Shown piece by piece: positions 47,419 through 55,426 of a DNA stretch of 64,000 bases. Source of the stretch: Mycolicibacterium sphagni (GTDB taxonomy: Bacteria > Actinomycetota > Actinomycetes > Mycobacteriales > Mycobacteriaceae); contig NZ_NOZR01000028.1 in assembly GCF_002250655.1 (NCBI RefSeq), positions 20,837 through 84,836 of the forward strand, given 5' to 3'. The position numbers and the translations under genes were made by a program. Numbering within the stretch: position 1 is the first letter of the stretch; each line of letters starts with the position of its first letter. Under the pieces are notes generated by a model, which saw nothing but the letters and a program-made list of their open reading frames with translations, did no database searches and was not told the DNA's origin.

Positions 47419-47884
47419 CCACGGGACCGCGGTAGCGACCGTCGACCCGGCCAATCTGCCGTACGGCTACGCGCTGACCTACAGCGGACGCATCTCGGGT
47501 GTGACCGAGCCGGGCGAGCTGTCGGTGCACTACCCGTTCCCGATCAGCCAGCTGGTCGAGCTGGACGACGCGCTGAAGTACGGCACCCGCCAGTCCAAAG
47601 CCCGCTTCGCGGTGTACATCGGCGACCTGGGCAGCGACACCGCGGCTCGGGCCCGCGAAATCCTGGCCGACGTGCCCACCCCGAACAACGCGGTGCTGGT
47701 GGCCGTATCCCCGGATCAGAAGGCCATCGAGGTCGTCTACGGCGCCGATGTGCGGGGCCGCGGCGCAGAGTCGGCAGCCCCGCTCGGGGTATCGGCGGCC
47801 GCGTCGGCGTTCCAGGAGGGCAACCTCATCGACGGCCTGGTCAGCGCGATTCGGGTGCTGTCGGCGGGCATTTCCCGGCCGTAG
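47405..47884 (+). CDS. DUF5130 family protein (Rv2468c type)
   Basis: 159 residues from GTG 47405 (VASGDHGTAVATVDPANLPYG; only the first 20 residues are diagnostic). Conserved features: LTYSGRISGVTEPGELSVHY, RFAVYIGDLGSDTAARAREI and QKAIEVVYGADVRGRG. A TPM-like fold is likely, given the resemblance to proteins that work beside membrane phosphatases, but no activity is assigned. Confidence 0.85.
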   Translation: MASGDHGTAVATVDPANLPYGYALTYSGRISGVTEPGELSVHYPFPISQLVELDDALKYGTRQSKARFAVYIGDLGSDTAARAREILADVPTPNNAVLVAVSPDQKAIEVVYGADVRGRGAESAAPLGVSAAASAFQEGNLIDGLVSAIRVLSAGISRP

Positions 47885-48235
47885 TCACGGCGACATCGTC
47901 AAGAGCTCGGCGCGGATCTGCACGTAACGCTCCAGGAAGCCGCGTTCGTCAAGGCGTTTGCGGCGCAGCCAACCGGTCACTTCGTCATTGCACTTGCTGG
48001 CATTGCACACCGCGCACGCCGGCACCACGTTGTCCATGGTGTACCTGCCGCCACGCGATATCGCCATCACGCAGTCACGCTGCAGTGGCTTCCCCGTCAC
48101 TCCGCAGTAGGCGCAGCCGTTCCACGCCGCTTTGAGTGCGCCCCACTGCGCCTCGGTGAGGTCGTTGACCACCGCTTTGACGCGCCGGGTGCGCCTGCGT
48201 GCCGCCCGTGCCCTGCGACTGTTGCTGGCCGCCAT
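47885..48235 (-). CDS. Small HNH endonuclease
   Basis: 116 residues from ATG 48235 (MAASNSRRARAARRR), with a very basic N-terminus. HNH core: CAYCGVTGKPLQRDCVMAIS, RGGRYTMDNVVPACAVCNASKCND. The central catalytic pair reads RDCVM rather than the usual DHV, so the His is replaced by Cys and activity is doubtful. Immediately downstream of pepN on the same strand and end-to-end with the DUF5130 gene. Confidence 0.78.
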   Translation of the reverse strand: MAASNSRRARAARRRTRRVKAVVNDLTEAQWGALKAAWNGCAYCGVTGKPLQRDCVMAISRGGRYTMDNVVPACAVCNASKCNDEVTGWLRRKRLDERGFLERYVQIRAELLTMSP

Positions 48236-48258
48236 GGCGTGAGCGTAGGCGGCAGACG

Positions 48259-50829
48259 CTAGCCGGCGTCGAAGGCGCGCGCCTTGAGTGAACGCTCGGT
48301 ACCGGCCCGGCCCTCGAGCACCAGCCGGCGCAGCGCCGAGGGCAGCTCCCCGCCGAGGAACGTATCCGCGGCGCTCAGCGCCTCCTCGCTGATGTCCCAG
48401 GACGGGTACAGCCCGACGACCACCGTCTGCGCCACCTCGCTGGAGCGCCGCTCCCACACCCCGGCAATCGCCGCGAAGTACCGCTCGGTGAACGGTTGCA
48501 GCAGAGCGTTCTGCCCGGCAGGTGCGAAGCCGCCGATGATCGCCCGCGCGGTGATATTGGCCAGGGTGTCGTCCTCGATGACCTGCTTCCACGCCGACTC
48601 TTTGACCGCCAACTGGGGGCGGGCCGCCGACGCGGCTGCCGCGTGCCGGCGACCGGCCGCGGTCGGATCATTCGCGGCCTCGGCGTCGAGGAACGGCGTC
48701 TCTGGGCTGTCGCCGTCGAGGTCACCGGCCGCCGCCAGCGCGGTGACGATCCGCCACCGCAGGTCGGTATCGATGACCAGACCCGGCAGGTTCACCTCGG
48801 CGGGCTCGTTGTCCAGCAGCGTCGCCAGCACCGCGACGTGGTTGAGCTGCAGCACCGACGTGCACAGTGCGTTGACGAACGCGAGCTGATGATCCGAGCC
48901 CGGAGCCGACTCGCGCGCCAGGTCCAGCAGGCGGTCGGCGAAGGCGGGCCAGCCGTTGGCGCAGGCCCATGCCGGGTCGGCGTAGGAGTTCAGCGCGGTC
49001 TGCGCCTGCAGCAGCAGACGCTGGGCCACCCCGACCTCGGTCTCGGCCTGTACGCCGCTCATCACCAGCGCGACGAAGTCGCGGGCCTTCAGCTCGGCGT
49101 CGCGGGTCATCTCCCACGCCGCCGACCACACCAGCGTGCGGGGCAGTGGCTCCTCGATGTCGGCGATACGGGCGATCGCGACGCGCAGTGACTCCGGGTC
49201 CAACCGCATCGAGCAGTAGGTGAGGTCGTCGTCATTGACCAGGATCAACTTGCCCCGCGAAACGCCTTGCAGCGCAGGAACATCGGTGAGCGGACCGGAG
49301 ATGTCGAGCTCCTCGCGGTGCACCCTCACCAGCTTGCCCGTCGTCGGGTCGCTGTCGTAGATGCCGACCGCGAGGCGGTGCACCCTGGTTTCGCCGGCGC
49401 CGGGGGCCGCACCGCCCTGGGCGATCGCGAATCGGGTGAAGCGGCCGTCGGCGTCGACGTCGAAATCGGCGCGCAGCGTGTTCAACCCGGTGGTCTTGAG
49501 CCACTGCCGTCCCCAGTCGGACAGGTCGCGGCCCGAGGCCTTCTCCAGCGCACCTAACAGGTCGTCGAACGTCGCATTGTCGAAGGCGTGCGCGGCGAAG
49601 TAGTCGCGCAGGCCGGCCAGGAAGTGCTCCAGCCCGACGTAGGCGACTAGCTGCTTGAGCACGCTGGCGCCCTTGGCGTAAGTGATGCCGTCGAAGTTGA
49701 CCTCGACGGCGTGCAGGTCAGGGATGTCGGCGGCGACCGGGTGGGTCGACGGCAGCTGGTCCTGACGGTAGGCCCAGGACTTCTCCACATTGGCGAACGT
49801 GGTCCATGCCTGGTCGTACTCGGTGGCCTCGGCCTGGCACAGCACCGACGCGAACGTCGCGAACGACTCGTTGAGCCACAGGTCGTCCCACCACGTCATC
49901 GTCACCAGGTCGCCGAACCACATGTGGGCCATCTCGTGCAGCACCGTCTCGGCCCGGCGCTCATAGCTGTAGCGGGTGACCTTGGAGCGGAAGACGTAGT
50001 CCTCCAGGAAGGTCACCGCGCCGGCGTTTTCCATTGCGCCGGCGTTGAATTCGGGCACGAACAACTGGTCGTACTTGCCGAACGCGTACGGCACCCCGAA
50101 GTTCTGGTGATAGAAGCCAAAGCCCTGCTTGGTCTCGGTGAACAGCCGCTCGGCGTCCATGAACTCCGCAAGCGACGACCGGCAGAACAGGCCCAGCGGG
50201 ATCTCGCCGTGCTCGTCGGCGTACACGTCGTCCCACCGTGCGTATGGTCCGGCGATCAGGGCCACCAGGTAGGTGCTCATCCGCGGGGTGGTCGCGAAGG
50301 TGTGGACTTTGGTGTTGCCGTCCTCGTCTGCGGAAACCGTCGCGCCGTTGGAGATCACCTGCCAATGCGACGGCGCGGTGACCGTGACGTCGAACGTCGC
50401 CTTGAGGTCGGGCTGGTCGAAACAGGCGAACATCCGCTTGGCGTCTGCAGTTTCGAACTGTGAGTACAGATAGACCTCGCCGTCGACGGGATCGACGAAG
50501 CGGTGAAGGCCCTCACCGGTGTTGGAGTACAGGCAGTCGGCATCGACCACGAGGGTGTTGGTCGTGGCCAGCCCGCGCAGCGGGATGCCGGTCGACTCGT
50601 CGTACTCCGACACGTCGATCTGCTCGCCGTTGAGCACGGCGCTGTGCACGGTGCCGGCGGCCAGATCGATGGTGGTCTCGGCACCGGGCAGCGCCTCGAA
50701 TTCGACGGTGGTGGTCGACCGAAACGTCTTCTCGCCCGTCGTGAGGTCGAGGACGATCCGGTAATTGCCGACGGTGACCAGAGCGGCGCGCTCGATGGCC
50801 TCGTCACGGGTCAGGTTGGGAAGTGCCAC
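48259..50829 (-). CDS. pepN: Aminopeptidase N, M1 metallopeptidase
   Basis: 856 residues from GTG 50829 (VALPNLTRDEAIERA), the start that fits the mycobacterial family. The exopeptidase motif NAGAMENAG and zinc site HEMAHMWFGDLVT...NESFA (HExxH-x18-E) are intact. The remaining C-terminal half is the helical ERAP1-like domain. Removes N-terminal residues from peptides. Corresponds to Rv2467. Confidence 0.95.
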   Translation of the reverse strand: MALPNLTRDEAIERAALVTVGNYRIVLDLTTGEKTFRSTTTVEFEALPGAETTIDLAAGTVHSAVLNGEQIDVSEYDESTGIPLRGLATTNTLVVDADCLYSNTGEGLHRFVDPVDGEVYLYSQFETADAKRMFACFDQPDLKATFDVTVTAPSHWQVISNGATVSADEDGNTKVHTFATTPRMSTYLVALIAGPYARWDDVYADEHGEIPLGLFCRSSLAEFMDAERLFTETKQGFGFYHQNFGVPYAFGKYDQLFVPEFNAGAMENAGAVTFLEDYVFRSKVTRYSYERRAETVLHEMAHMWFGDLVTMTWWDDLWLNESFATFASVLCQAEATEYDQAWTTFANVEKSWAYRQDQLPSTHPVAADIPDLHAVEVNFDGITYAKGASVLKQLVAYVGLEHFLAGLRDYFAAHAFDNATFDDLLGALEKASGRDLSDWGRQWLKTTGLNTLRADFDVDADGRFTRFAIAQGGAAPGAGETRVHRLAVGIYDSDPTTGKLVRVHREELDISGPLTDVPALQGVSRGKLILVNDDDLTYCSMRLDPESLRVAIARIADIEEPLPRTLVWSAAWEMTRDAELKARDFVALVMSGVQAETEVGVAQRLLLQAQTALNSYADPAWACANGWPAFADRLLDLARESAPGSDHQLAFVNALCTSVLQLNHVAVLATLLDNEPAEVNLPGLVIDTDLRWRIVTALAAAGDLDGDSPETPFLDAEAANDPTAAGRRHAAAASAARPQLAVKESAWKQVIEDDTLANITARAIIGGFAPAGQNALLQPFTERYFAAIAGVWERRSSEVAQTVVVGLYPSWDISEEALSAADTFLGGELPSALRRLVLEGRAGTERSLKARAFDAG

Positions 50830-50930
50830 GTTGCTCAACACTAGCCACATCCCGACGCCGTGTCCGATGAAGGTAAACGCGGGTCACCGCAGCGGTTTGT
50901 ACATCCTCGGTGCCAAACATCGCTAAAGCG

Positions 50931-50956
50931 GGAACAGTGTCCTGTCGGCATGAGTT
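50931..50956 (+). promoter_or_regulatory. SigH-type promoter of the Rv2466c-like gene
   Basis: GGAACA (50931-50936), a 17-base spacer, then GTT (50954-50956), 39 bases before the start codon. This fits the SigH/SigE-type ECF consensus GGAAY(A/G)-N16-17-GTT. In M. tuberculosis, Rv2466c belongs to the SigH oxidative-stress regulon, which supports the call. Confidence 0.7.
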
Positions 50957-50994
50957 GAGATGAACGTCTGCGTCAGTCGCTGGGAGGAGCCCCC

Positions 50995-51603
50995 ATGTCC
51001 GAGAAGGCCAAAGCCGGTTTCTGGTTCGACCCGCTGTGCCCGTGGTGTTGGATCACCTCGCGTTGGATTCTCGAGGTCGAGAAAGTTCGCGATATCGAGG
51101 TCGACTTCCGGGTGATGAGCCTGGCCGTCCTCAACGAAGGACGCGACTTGCCCGAGCAGTATCAGGAAGCGATGAAGAAGGCGTGGGGTCCGGTCCGCGT
51201 CGCGATCGCCGCCGAGCAGGCCAAAGGTCGCGAAATCCTCTCGCCGCTGTACACCGCGATGGGCACCAAGATCCACAACCAGGGCATCAAGGATTTCGAT
51301 GTCGTCATCTCCGAGTCGCTGGCCGAGGTGGGCTTGCCCGCCGAACTCGCCGAGGCGGCCACCAGTGACACGTACGACGATGCGCTGCGCAAGAGTCATC
51401 ACGAGGGCATGGATGCCGTCGGTGACGACGTCGGCACCCCCACCATCCACATCAACGGTGTCGCGTTCTTCGGCCCGGTGCTGTCGCGCATTCCGCGCGG
51501 TGAAGAGGCCGGCAAGTTGTGGGACGCCTCGGTGACGTTCGCGTCGTACCCGCACTTCTGGGAGCTGAAGCGGAGTCGTACCGAAGCCCCAGAGTTCGAC
51601 TGA
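50995..51603 (+). CDS. DsbA-like mycothiol-dependent reductase (Rv2466c type)
   Basis: 202 residues. Thioredoxin fold with active site CPWC at residues 15-18 (FWFDPLCPWCW) and cis-Pro segment GTPTIHINGVAFFGPVL. The protein matches Rv2466c (Mrx-2, mycothiol-dependent; known to activate the nitro-prodrug TP053) along its length. Cytosolic redox enzyme. ATG with GGGAGGAG upstream. Confidence 0.93.
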   Translation: MSEKAKAGFWFDPLCPWCWITSRWILEVEKVRDIEVDFRVMSLAVLNEGRDLPEQYQEAMKKAWGPVRVAIAAEQAKGREILSPLYTAMGTKIHNQGIKDFDVVISESLAEVGLPAELAEAATSDTYDDALRKSHHEGMDAVGDDVGTPTIHINGVAFFGPVLSRIPRGEEAGKLWDASVTFASYPHFWELKRSRTEAPEFD

Positions 51604-51652
51604 CTTTTACTCTCCGGTTGCGCGCCGGCTCGTCACGTACAACCTTTAGTCC

Positions 51653-53062
51653 ATGACAGTGGCTGACCCGGCTGAGCCGAGCGTGCAAACCGACGGCACT
51701 TACCGCAACAAGTTGGTGGCCGTCGAACCTGGTGGCAATGAGTTCATCGCCCACGAGGACCGGCACGGTAAGCCGAGTCAGCTGTTCTGGACGTGGACGT
51801 CGCCCAACCTCGAATTCGCGACGGTGTTCGTCGGCGTGCTCGCGGTAGCCGTCTACGGGATGACGTTCTGGCAAGCCGTGGCCGGCATCGTGATCGGTAC
51901 CGGTCTGGGCGCGATCGCCCACTTCTTCCTGTCCGCCCGCGGCCCGCTGCACGGGGTGCCGCAGATGGTGCTGGGTCGGATGGCATTCGGCTTCAAGGGC
52001 AACGCGTTCCCGTCGGTGCTGATGTCGGTGACCGCCGGTGTCGGGTGGTTCGCCACCAACAGCGTCAGCGGCGCGTTCGCACTGGCCACCCTGTTCCACA
52101 TCGGCCCGCTGCCCGCGCTGGTCATCATCGTGCTGATCCAGACCGCGTTCGCGTTCTTCGGGCACAACCTGGTCCAGGCCTTTGAGCGTTGGTCCTTTCC
52201 GGTGCTCGCGGTGATCTTCGCGGTCGCCTCGGTGGTGATCCTGTCCAAGTCGCACTTCGGCGCGCCGGCGGTCGACGGCGGTGTCGGCGGCCTAGGTGGC
52301 TTCCTGCTGACCGTCGGCACCGCGTTCGGCTATGCCGCAGGCTGGACGCCATACGCCGCCGACTACACCCGGTACCTGCCGGCCACCGTGTCCACCTGGC
52401 GCACCGGCCTGTTCGCATCGGCGGGCCTGTTCCTGTCGTGCGTGGTGCTCGAGATCGTCGGTGCGGCCTCGGTGACCATCGGCCCCGCGCTGTCCGACAA
52501 CCCCACCGAGGCGTTCACCAGCGAGCTGGCCTCGCCGTTGGCCAAGGCCACGCTGCTGGCCATCGCGGTGGGTGCTATCGCGGCTAACGCCATCAACATC
52601 TATTCCGGGGCAATGGCTTTCGTGACCATCGGGGTCAAGCTTCCGCACCACATCGCCCGTGCCCTGGTTACCGTGTTCTTCGGCGTCGCCGGTTTCGCGA
52701 TCGCGTGGTGGGCCCTGGCCGACGCGGCCGCCAGCTACGAGGCCTTCCTGCTGATCATCGCCTACTGGATCGGTCCGTGGCTTGGCGTGGTGTTCGCCGA
52801 TCAGTACCTGCGCCGGGGCCAGTCGATCGCCGGGTTCCTGTACGACCGCACCTACGCCAACTGGGGAGGGTTCGCGTCGTTCGCCATCGGGCTGGTTGTC
52901 TCGGTGCTGCTGTTCTCCAACCAGGAGAAGTTCGTCGGGTATATCGCGAGGGCCCTGCCGCAGCTGGGCGACGTCACGTTCTTCGTGGGCTTTCTGATCG
53001 CCGGCGCGAGTTATCTTGTGCTATGCCGATCGAAGATCGCCGCCGAACGAACCGCGGTATGA
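51653..53062 (+). CDS. NCS1-family nucleobase permease
   Basis: 469 residues. About twelve membrane segments, with NCS1 marks WTSPNLEFATVFVGVLAV (TM1), FFLSARGPLHGVPQMVLGRM (the loop after TM2) and GWTPYAADYTRYLP (TM6). Imports cytosine, purines, allantoin or related bases with a cation. Its stop overlaps the start of the cytosine deaminase gene (ATGA), which makes cytosine or a methylated pyrimidine the likely cargo. This operon is not part of the M. tuberculosis block around it. Confidence 0.9.
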   Translation: MTVADPAEPSVQTDGTYRNKLVAVEPGGNEFIAHEDRHGKPSQLFWTWTSPNLEFATVFVGVLAVAVYGMTFWQAVAGIVIGTGLGAIAHFFLSARGPLHGVPQMVLGRMAFGFKGNAFPSVLMSVTAGVGWFATNSVSGAFALATLFHIGPLPALVIIVLIQTAFAFFGHNLVQAFERWSFPVLAVIFAVASVVILSKSHFGAPAVDGGVGGLGGFLLTVGTAFGYAAGWTPYAADYTRYLPATVSTWRTGLFASAGLFLSCVVLEIVGAASVTIGPALSDNPTEAFTSELASPLAKATLLAIAVGAIAANAINIYSGAMAFVTIGVKLPHHIARALVTVFFGVAGFAIAWWALADAAASYEAFLLIIAYWIGPWLGVVFADQYLRRGQSIAGFLYDRTYANWGGFASFAIGLVVSVLLFSNQEKFVGYIARALPQLGDVTFFVGFLIAGASYLVLCRSKIAAERTAV

Positions 53063-53508
53063 CTCCGCTGGAAATGCTCGAGGTCGCGTACGAGGAGGCT
53101 CGAAAGGGCTTGGCGGAAGGTGGAATTCCGATCGGTGCCGCGCTGTTCAGCGCCGACGGGGTGCTGCTGGGCAGCGGGCACAACCGCCGGGTGCAGCAGG
53201 GCGACCCGTCGCTGCACGCCGAGACCGACGCCTTCCGTGCGGCGGGCCGTCAGCGCGATTACCGCTCGACGATCATGGTCACCACGCTCTCACCGTGCTG
53301 GTACTGCAGTGGGCTCGTGCGCCAGTTCAACATCGGCGCGGTGCTGATCGGCGAGAGCAAAACCTTCACCGGTGGCCATGATTGGCTGGCCGAGCACGGC
53401 GTCGACGTGACGCTGCTGGACGACGAACGCTGCGTGGCGATGATGACGGATTTCATCGCCGAGAACCCCGCACTGTGGAACGAAGATATCGGAGTGGCCG
53501 ACACGTGA
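53059..53508 (+). CDS. Yeast-type cytosine deaminase
   Basis: 149 residues from ATG 53059. Zinc-dependent cytidine-deaminase fold: HAE at 53-55 and PCWYC at 79-83. Far closer in pattern to fungal Fcy1 than to bacterial CodA (an amidohydrolase). Shared features include AYEEARKGLAEGGIPIGAA, GHNRRVQQGDPSLH, TTLSPCWYC and a C-terminal DDERC...DFI...P..WNEDIG arrangement, as in the yeast enzyme. Predicted to convert cytosine to uracil; yeast-type enzymes also accept 5-methylcytosine, giving thymine. Overlaps both neighbours by four bases. Confidence 0.88.
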   Translation: MTPLEMLEVAYEEARKGLAEGGIPIGAALFSADGVLLGSGHNRRVQQGDPSLHAETDAFRAAGRQRDYRSTIMVTTLSPCWYCSGLVRQFNIGAVLIGESKTFTGGHDWLAEHGVDVTLLDDERCVAMMTDFIAENPALWNEDIGVADT

Positions 53509-54458
53509 TTACAGGAGTCGACATCTCCCGCTGGCACGCAGGGGGAGCGCAGGCCGACGCCGTCGCGGCCGAACTCGACGAGGGCTTGCAGCAGTCCGGC
53601 TTCATCCTCGTCACCGGGCACGGCATCGATCCCGAACTGGCTGCCCGGGTGCGCGCAGCGTCACGAAAGTTCTTCAGCCTGCCCGACGACGTCAAGCGGC
53701 GGTACTCGGTGGCCGTCGGTGGCCACGGCTGGATCGCGCCCGGCGCAGAGGCCAACGCCTACGCCGAGGGCACCGAGACGCCGCCCGACCTCAAGGAGAG
53801 CTACAGCCTGGGCGCCGAGACCGCCGTCGGCGACCCTGAGGTCGACCGAATCTGGTTCGCGCCCAACGTCTGGCCGGCCGAGGTGGCCGAACTGCAGACG
53901 TTGGTCAACGAGTACACCGCCGCCATGCGCCGGCTGGCCGATGACTTGCTGGCGCTGATGTCGCACGCACTCGGGCTGCCGGAGAACCCGTTCGTCGCGC
54001 TGGCTGACCGGCCGACCTGGACGATGAACATCAACCACTACCCTCCGGTCAGTGTCGTCGGTGAGCCCGAGCCCGGACAGTTCCGGATCGGGCCGCACAC
54101 CGACTTCGGCACCGTGACGATCCTGGATCGTGAGCCCGGAGCCGGTGGGCTGCAAGTCTTTTCCGAGGTCGGCGGCTGGGAGGATGCGCCCTACGACCCC
54201 GCCGCGCTGACCATCAACATCGGCGATCTGCTCGAGTACTGGAGTGGGCGGCGCTGGCCGTCGGGCCGGCACCGGGTGCTGCCCCCGCAACCGCACGCCC
54301 CCGAAGAGGACCTGATCTCGCTGATCTATTTCTACGAGGCCAACCATGACGCGCTGGTCACTCCGCTGGGGCCGCCCATCGGCCGGGTCGAGGGTCTGGC
54401 GCCGGTGACGTCGTCAGCCTTCATCAAGGAACGCCTCGACGCCATCACCGTGGGCTAG
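53505..54458 (+). CDS. Isopenicillin-N-synthase-like non-haem iron oxygenase
   Basis: 317 residues from GTG 53505. N-terminal DIOX_N domain (DEGLQQSGFILVTGHGIDPEL), then the jelly roll with iron ligands His198 and Asp200 (GPHTDFG) and His256 (SGRHRV). The usual 2-oxoglutarate-binding RxS reads LIS (270-272): the Arg is missing. So oxygenase chemistry is expected but the co-substrate is uncertain. Plant/fungal-type relatives include thymine 7-hydroxylase. Coupling to a cytosine deaminase and base permease suggests a pyrimidine substrate. The 3' end overlaps the convergent aldo-keto reductase gene by 45 bases. Confidence 0.85.
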   Translation: MITGVDISRWHAGGAQADAVAAELDEGLQQSGFILVTGHGIDPELAARVRAASRKFFSLPDDVKRRYSVAVGGHGWIAPGAEANAYAEGTETPPDLKESYSLGAETAVGDPEVDRIWFAPNVWPAEVAELQTLVNEYTAAMRRLADDLLALMSHALGLPENPFVALADRPTWTMNINHYPPVSVVGEPEPGQFRIGPHTDFGTVTILDREPGAGGLQVFSEVGGWEDAPYDPAALTINIGDLLEYWSGRRWPSGRHRVLPPQPHAPEEDLISLIYFYEANHDALVTPLGPPIGRVEGLAPVTSSAFIKERLDAITVG

Positions 54459-55346
54459 CGTCTCGCTCGGGACGTCGTCGAGCTCGGCAATCACGCTGTC
54501 GCTCAACGTGATCGACCCGGCGGCGGCGTTCTCCTCCAGGTGCCCGACCGATCCGGTGCCCGGGATGAGCAGGGTGGTGGGCGAATGGGCGAGCAGCCAT
54601 GCCAGGCCGACCTGAGCGGGCGTCGCGCCCATTTCTTCGGCCACCCGGATCACCACCGCGTTGCAGGCAACCTTGGGGAAGCCGGGGAACGATGACCCGA
54701 GCGGGAAATACGGGACCCACGCGATGTCGTGGGAGGCGCAGAATTCGAGGCTGTCCTCATGGCCCCGATTGAGCAGGCTGTAGGCGTTCTGGACGCAGAC
54801 GATCCCGGCCGGCGCCGCGCGCTGCACCGTCTCCAGTGACACGTTGCTGATGCCGATCGCGCCGATCTTGCCCTCGTCGCGCAGCGCGATCATCTCCGCG
54901 AGTTGGTCGTCTAGGTCGACGATCTGGTCCCCTTCGGCGACCAGCCCGGGGCCGATATCGGCGCGGCGCAGGTTGACCACCGCGATCCGGTCGGTGCCCA
55001 GCTCGGCGAGATCGAGTTCCACGGCCGCGCGGAGCTCGGCCGGCTTCTGCGCCAAGGCGAGTGGGATCTGGCCGCCCGAGACGTGGCGCGCGCCGACCTT
55101 GCTCACGATCAGCAGGTCGTCGGGGTAGGGCGCCAGCGCCCGCCGGATGCGGCGGTTGACCTCACCGCCGCCGTAGAACGACGCGGTATCGATGTGATTG
55201 ATCCCAAGCTCGACGGCGCGGCGCAGCAGCGTCGTCGCGTCGTCGGCCGTCGCGACGTGCTCGATACCCATGGCGCCATAGCCGACGCGGGCCACTGGAT
55301 GCTTGCCGATGCGGCCGATGCCACCGGGTGTTGGTGTGGCGCTCAT
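54414..55346 (-). CDS. Aldo/keto reductase
   Basis: 310 residues. (beta/alpha)8 barrel with the catalytic Asp-Tyr in HIDTASFYGGGEVNRR and the Lys in LIVSKVG. The usual active-site His (LH in most AKRs) reads VVNLRRAD here, a variant seen in other actinobacterial AKRs. The NADPH site is near IPGTGSVGHLEEN. Divergent from a TetR gene with two palindromes between, which probably control it. The overlap of its 3' end with the oxygenase gene means antisense transcripts could form. Confidence 0.9.
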   Translation of the reverse strand: MSATPTPGGIGRIGKHPVARVGYGAMGIEHVATADDATTLLRRAVELGINHIDTASFYGGGEVNRRIRRALAPYPDDLLIVSKVGARHVSGGQIPLALAQKPAELRAAVELDLAELGTDRIAVVNLRRADIGPGLVAEGDQIVDLDDQLAEMIALRDEGKIGAIGISNVSLETVQRAAPAGIVCVQNAYSLLNRGHEDSLEFCASHDIAWVPYFPLGSSFPGFPKVACNAVVIRVAEEMGATPAQVGLAWLLAHSPTTLLIPGTGSVGHLEENAAAGSITLSDSVIAELDDVPSETLAHGDGVEAFLDEG

Positions 55347-55376
55347 GGCACTCCTGTCATGTCATAATCGGCGATA

Positions 55377-55424
55377 CGGAGGAACCTCCGCTTAATCGAA
55401 CATAGCAAAACGGAGGAGCCTCCG
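55377..55424. promoter_or_regulatory. Twin palindromic operators between AKR and TetR genes
   Basis: Two nearly identical palindromes, CGGAGG aa CCTCCG (55377-55390) and CGGAGG ag CCTCCG (55411-55424), are centred 34 bases apart in the 80-base divergent gap. The second sits two bases before the TetR ATG, over its ribosome site. Strong candidate for the TetR binding sites controlling both genes. Confidence 0.75.
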
Positions 55425-55426
55425 CT

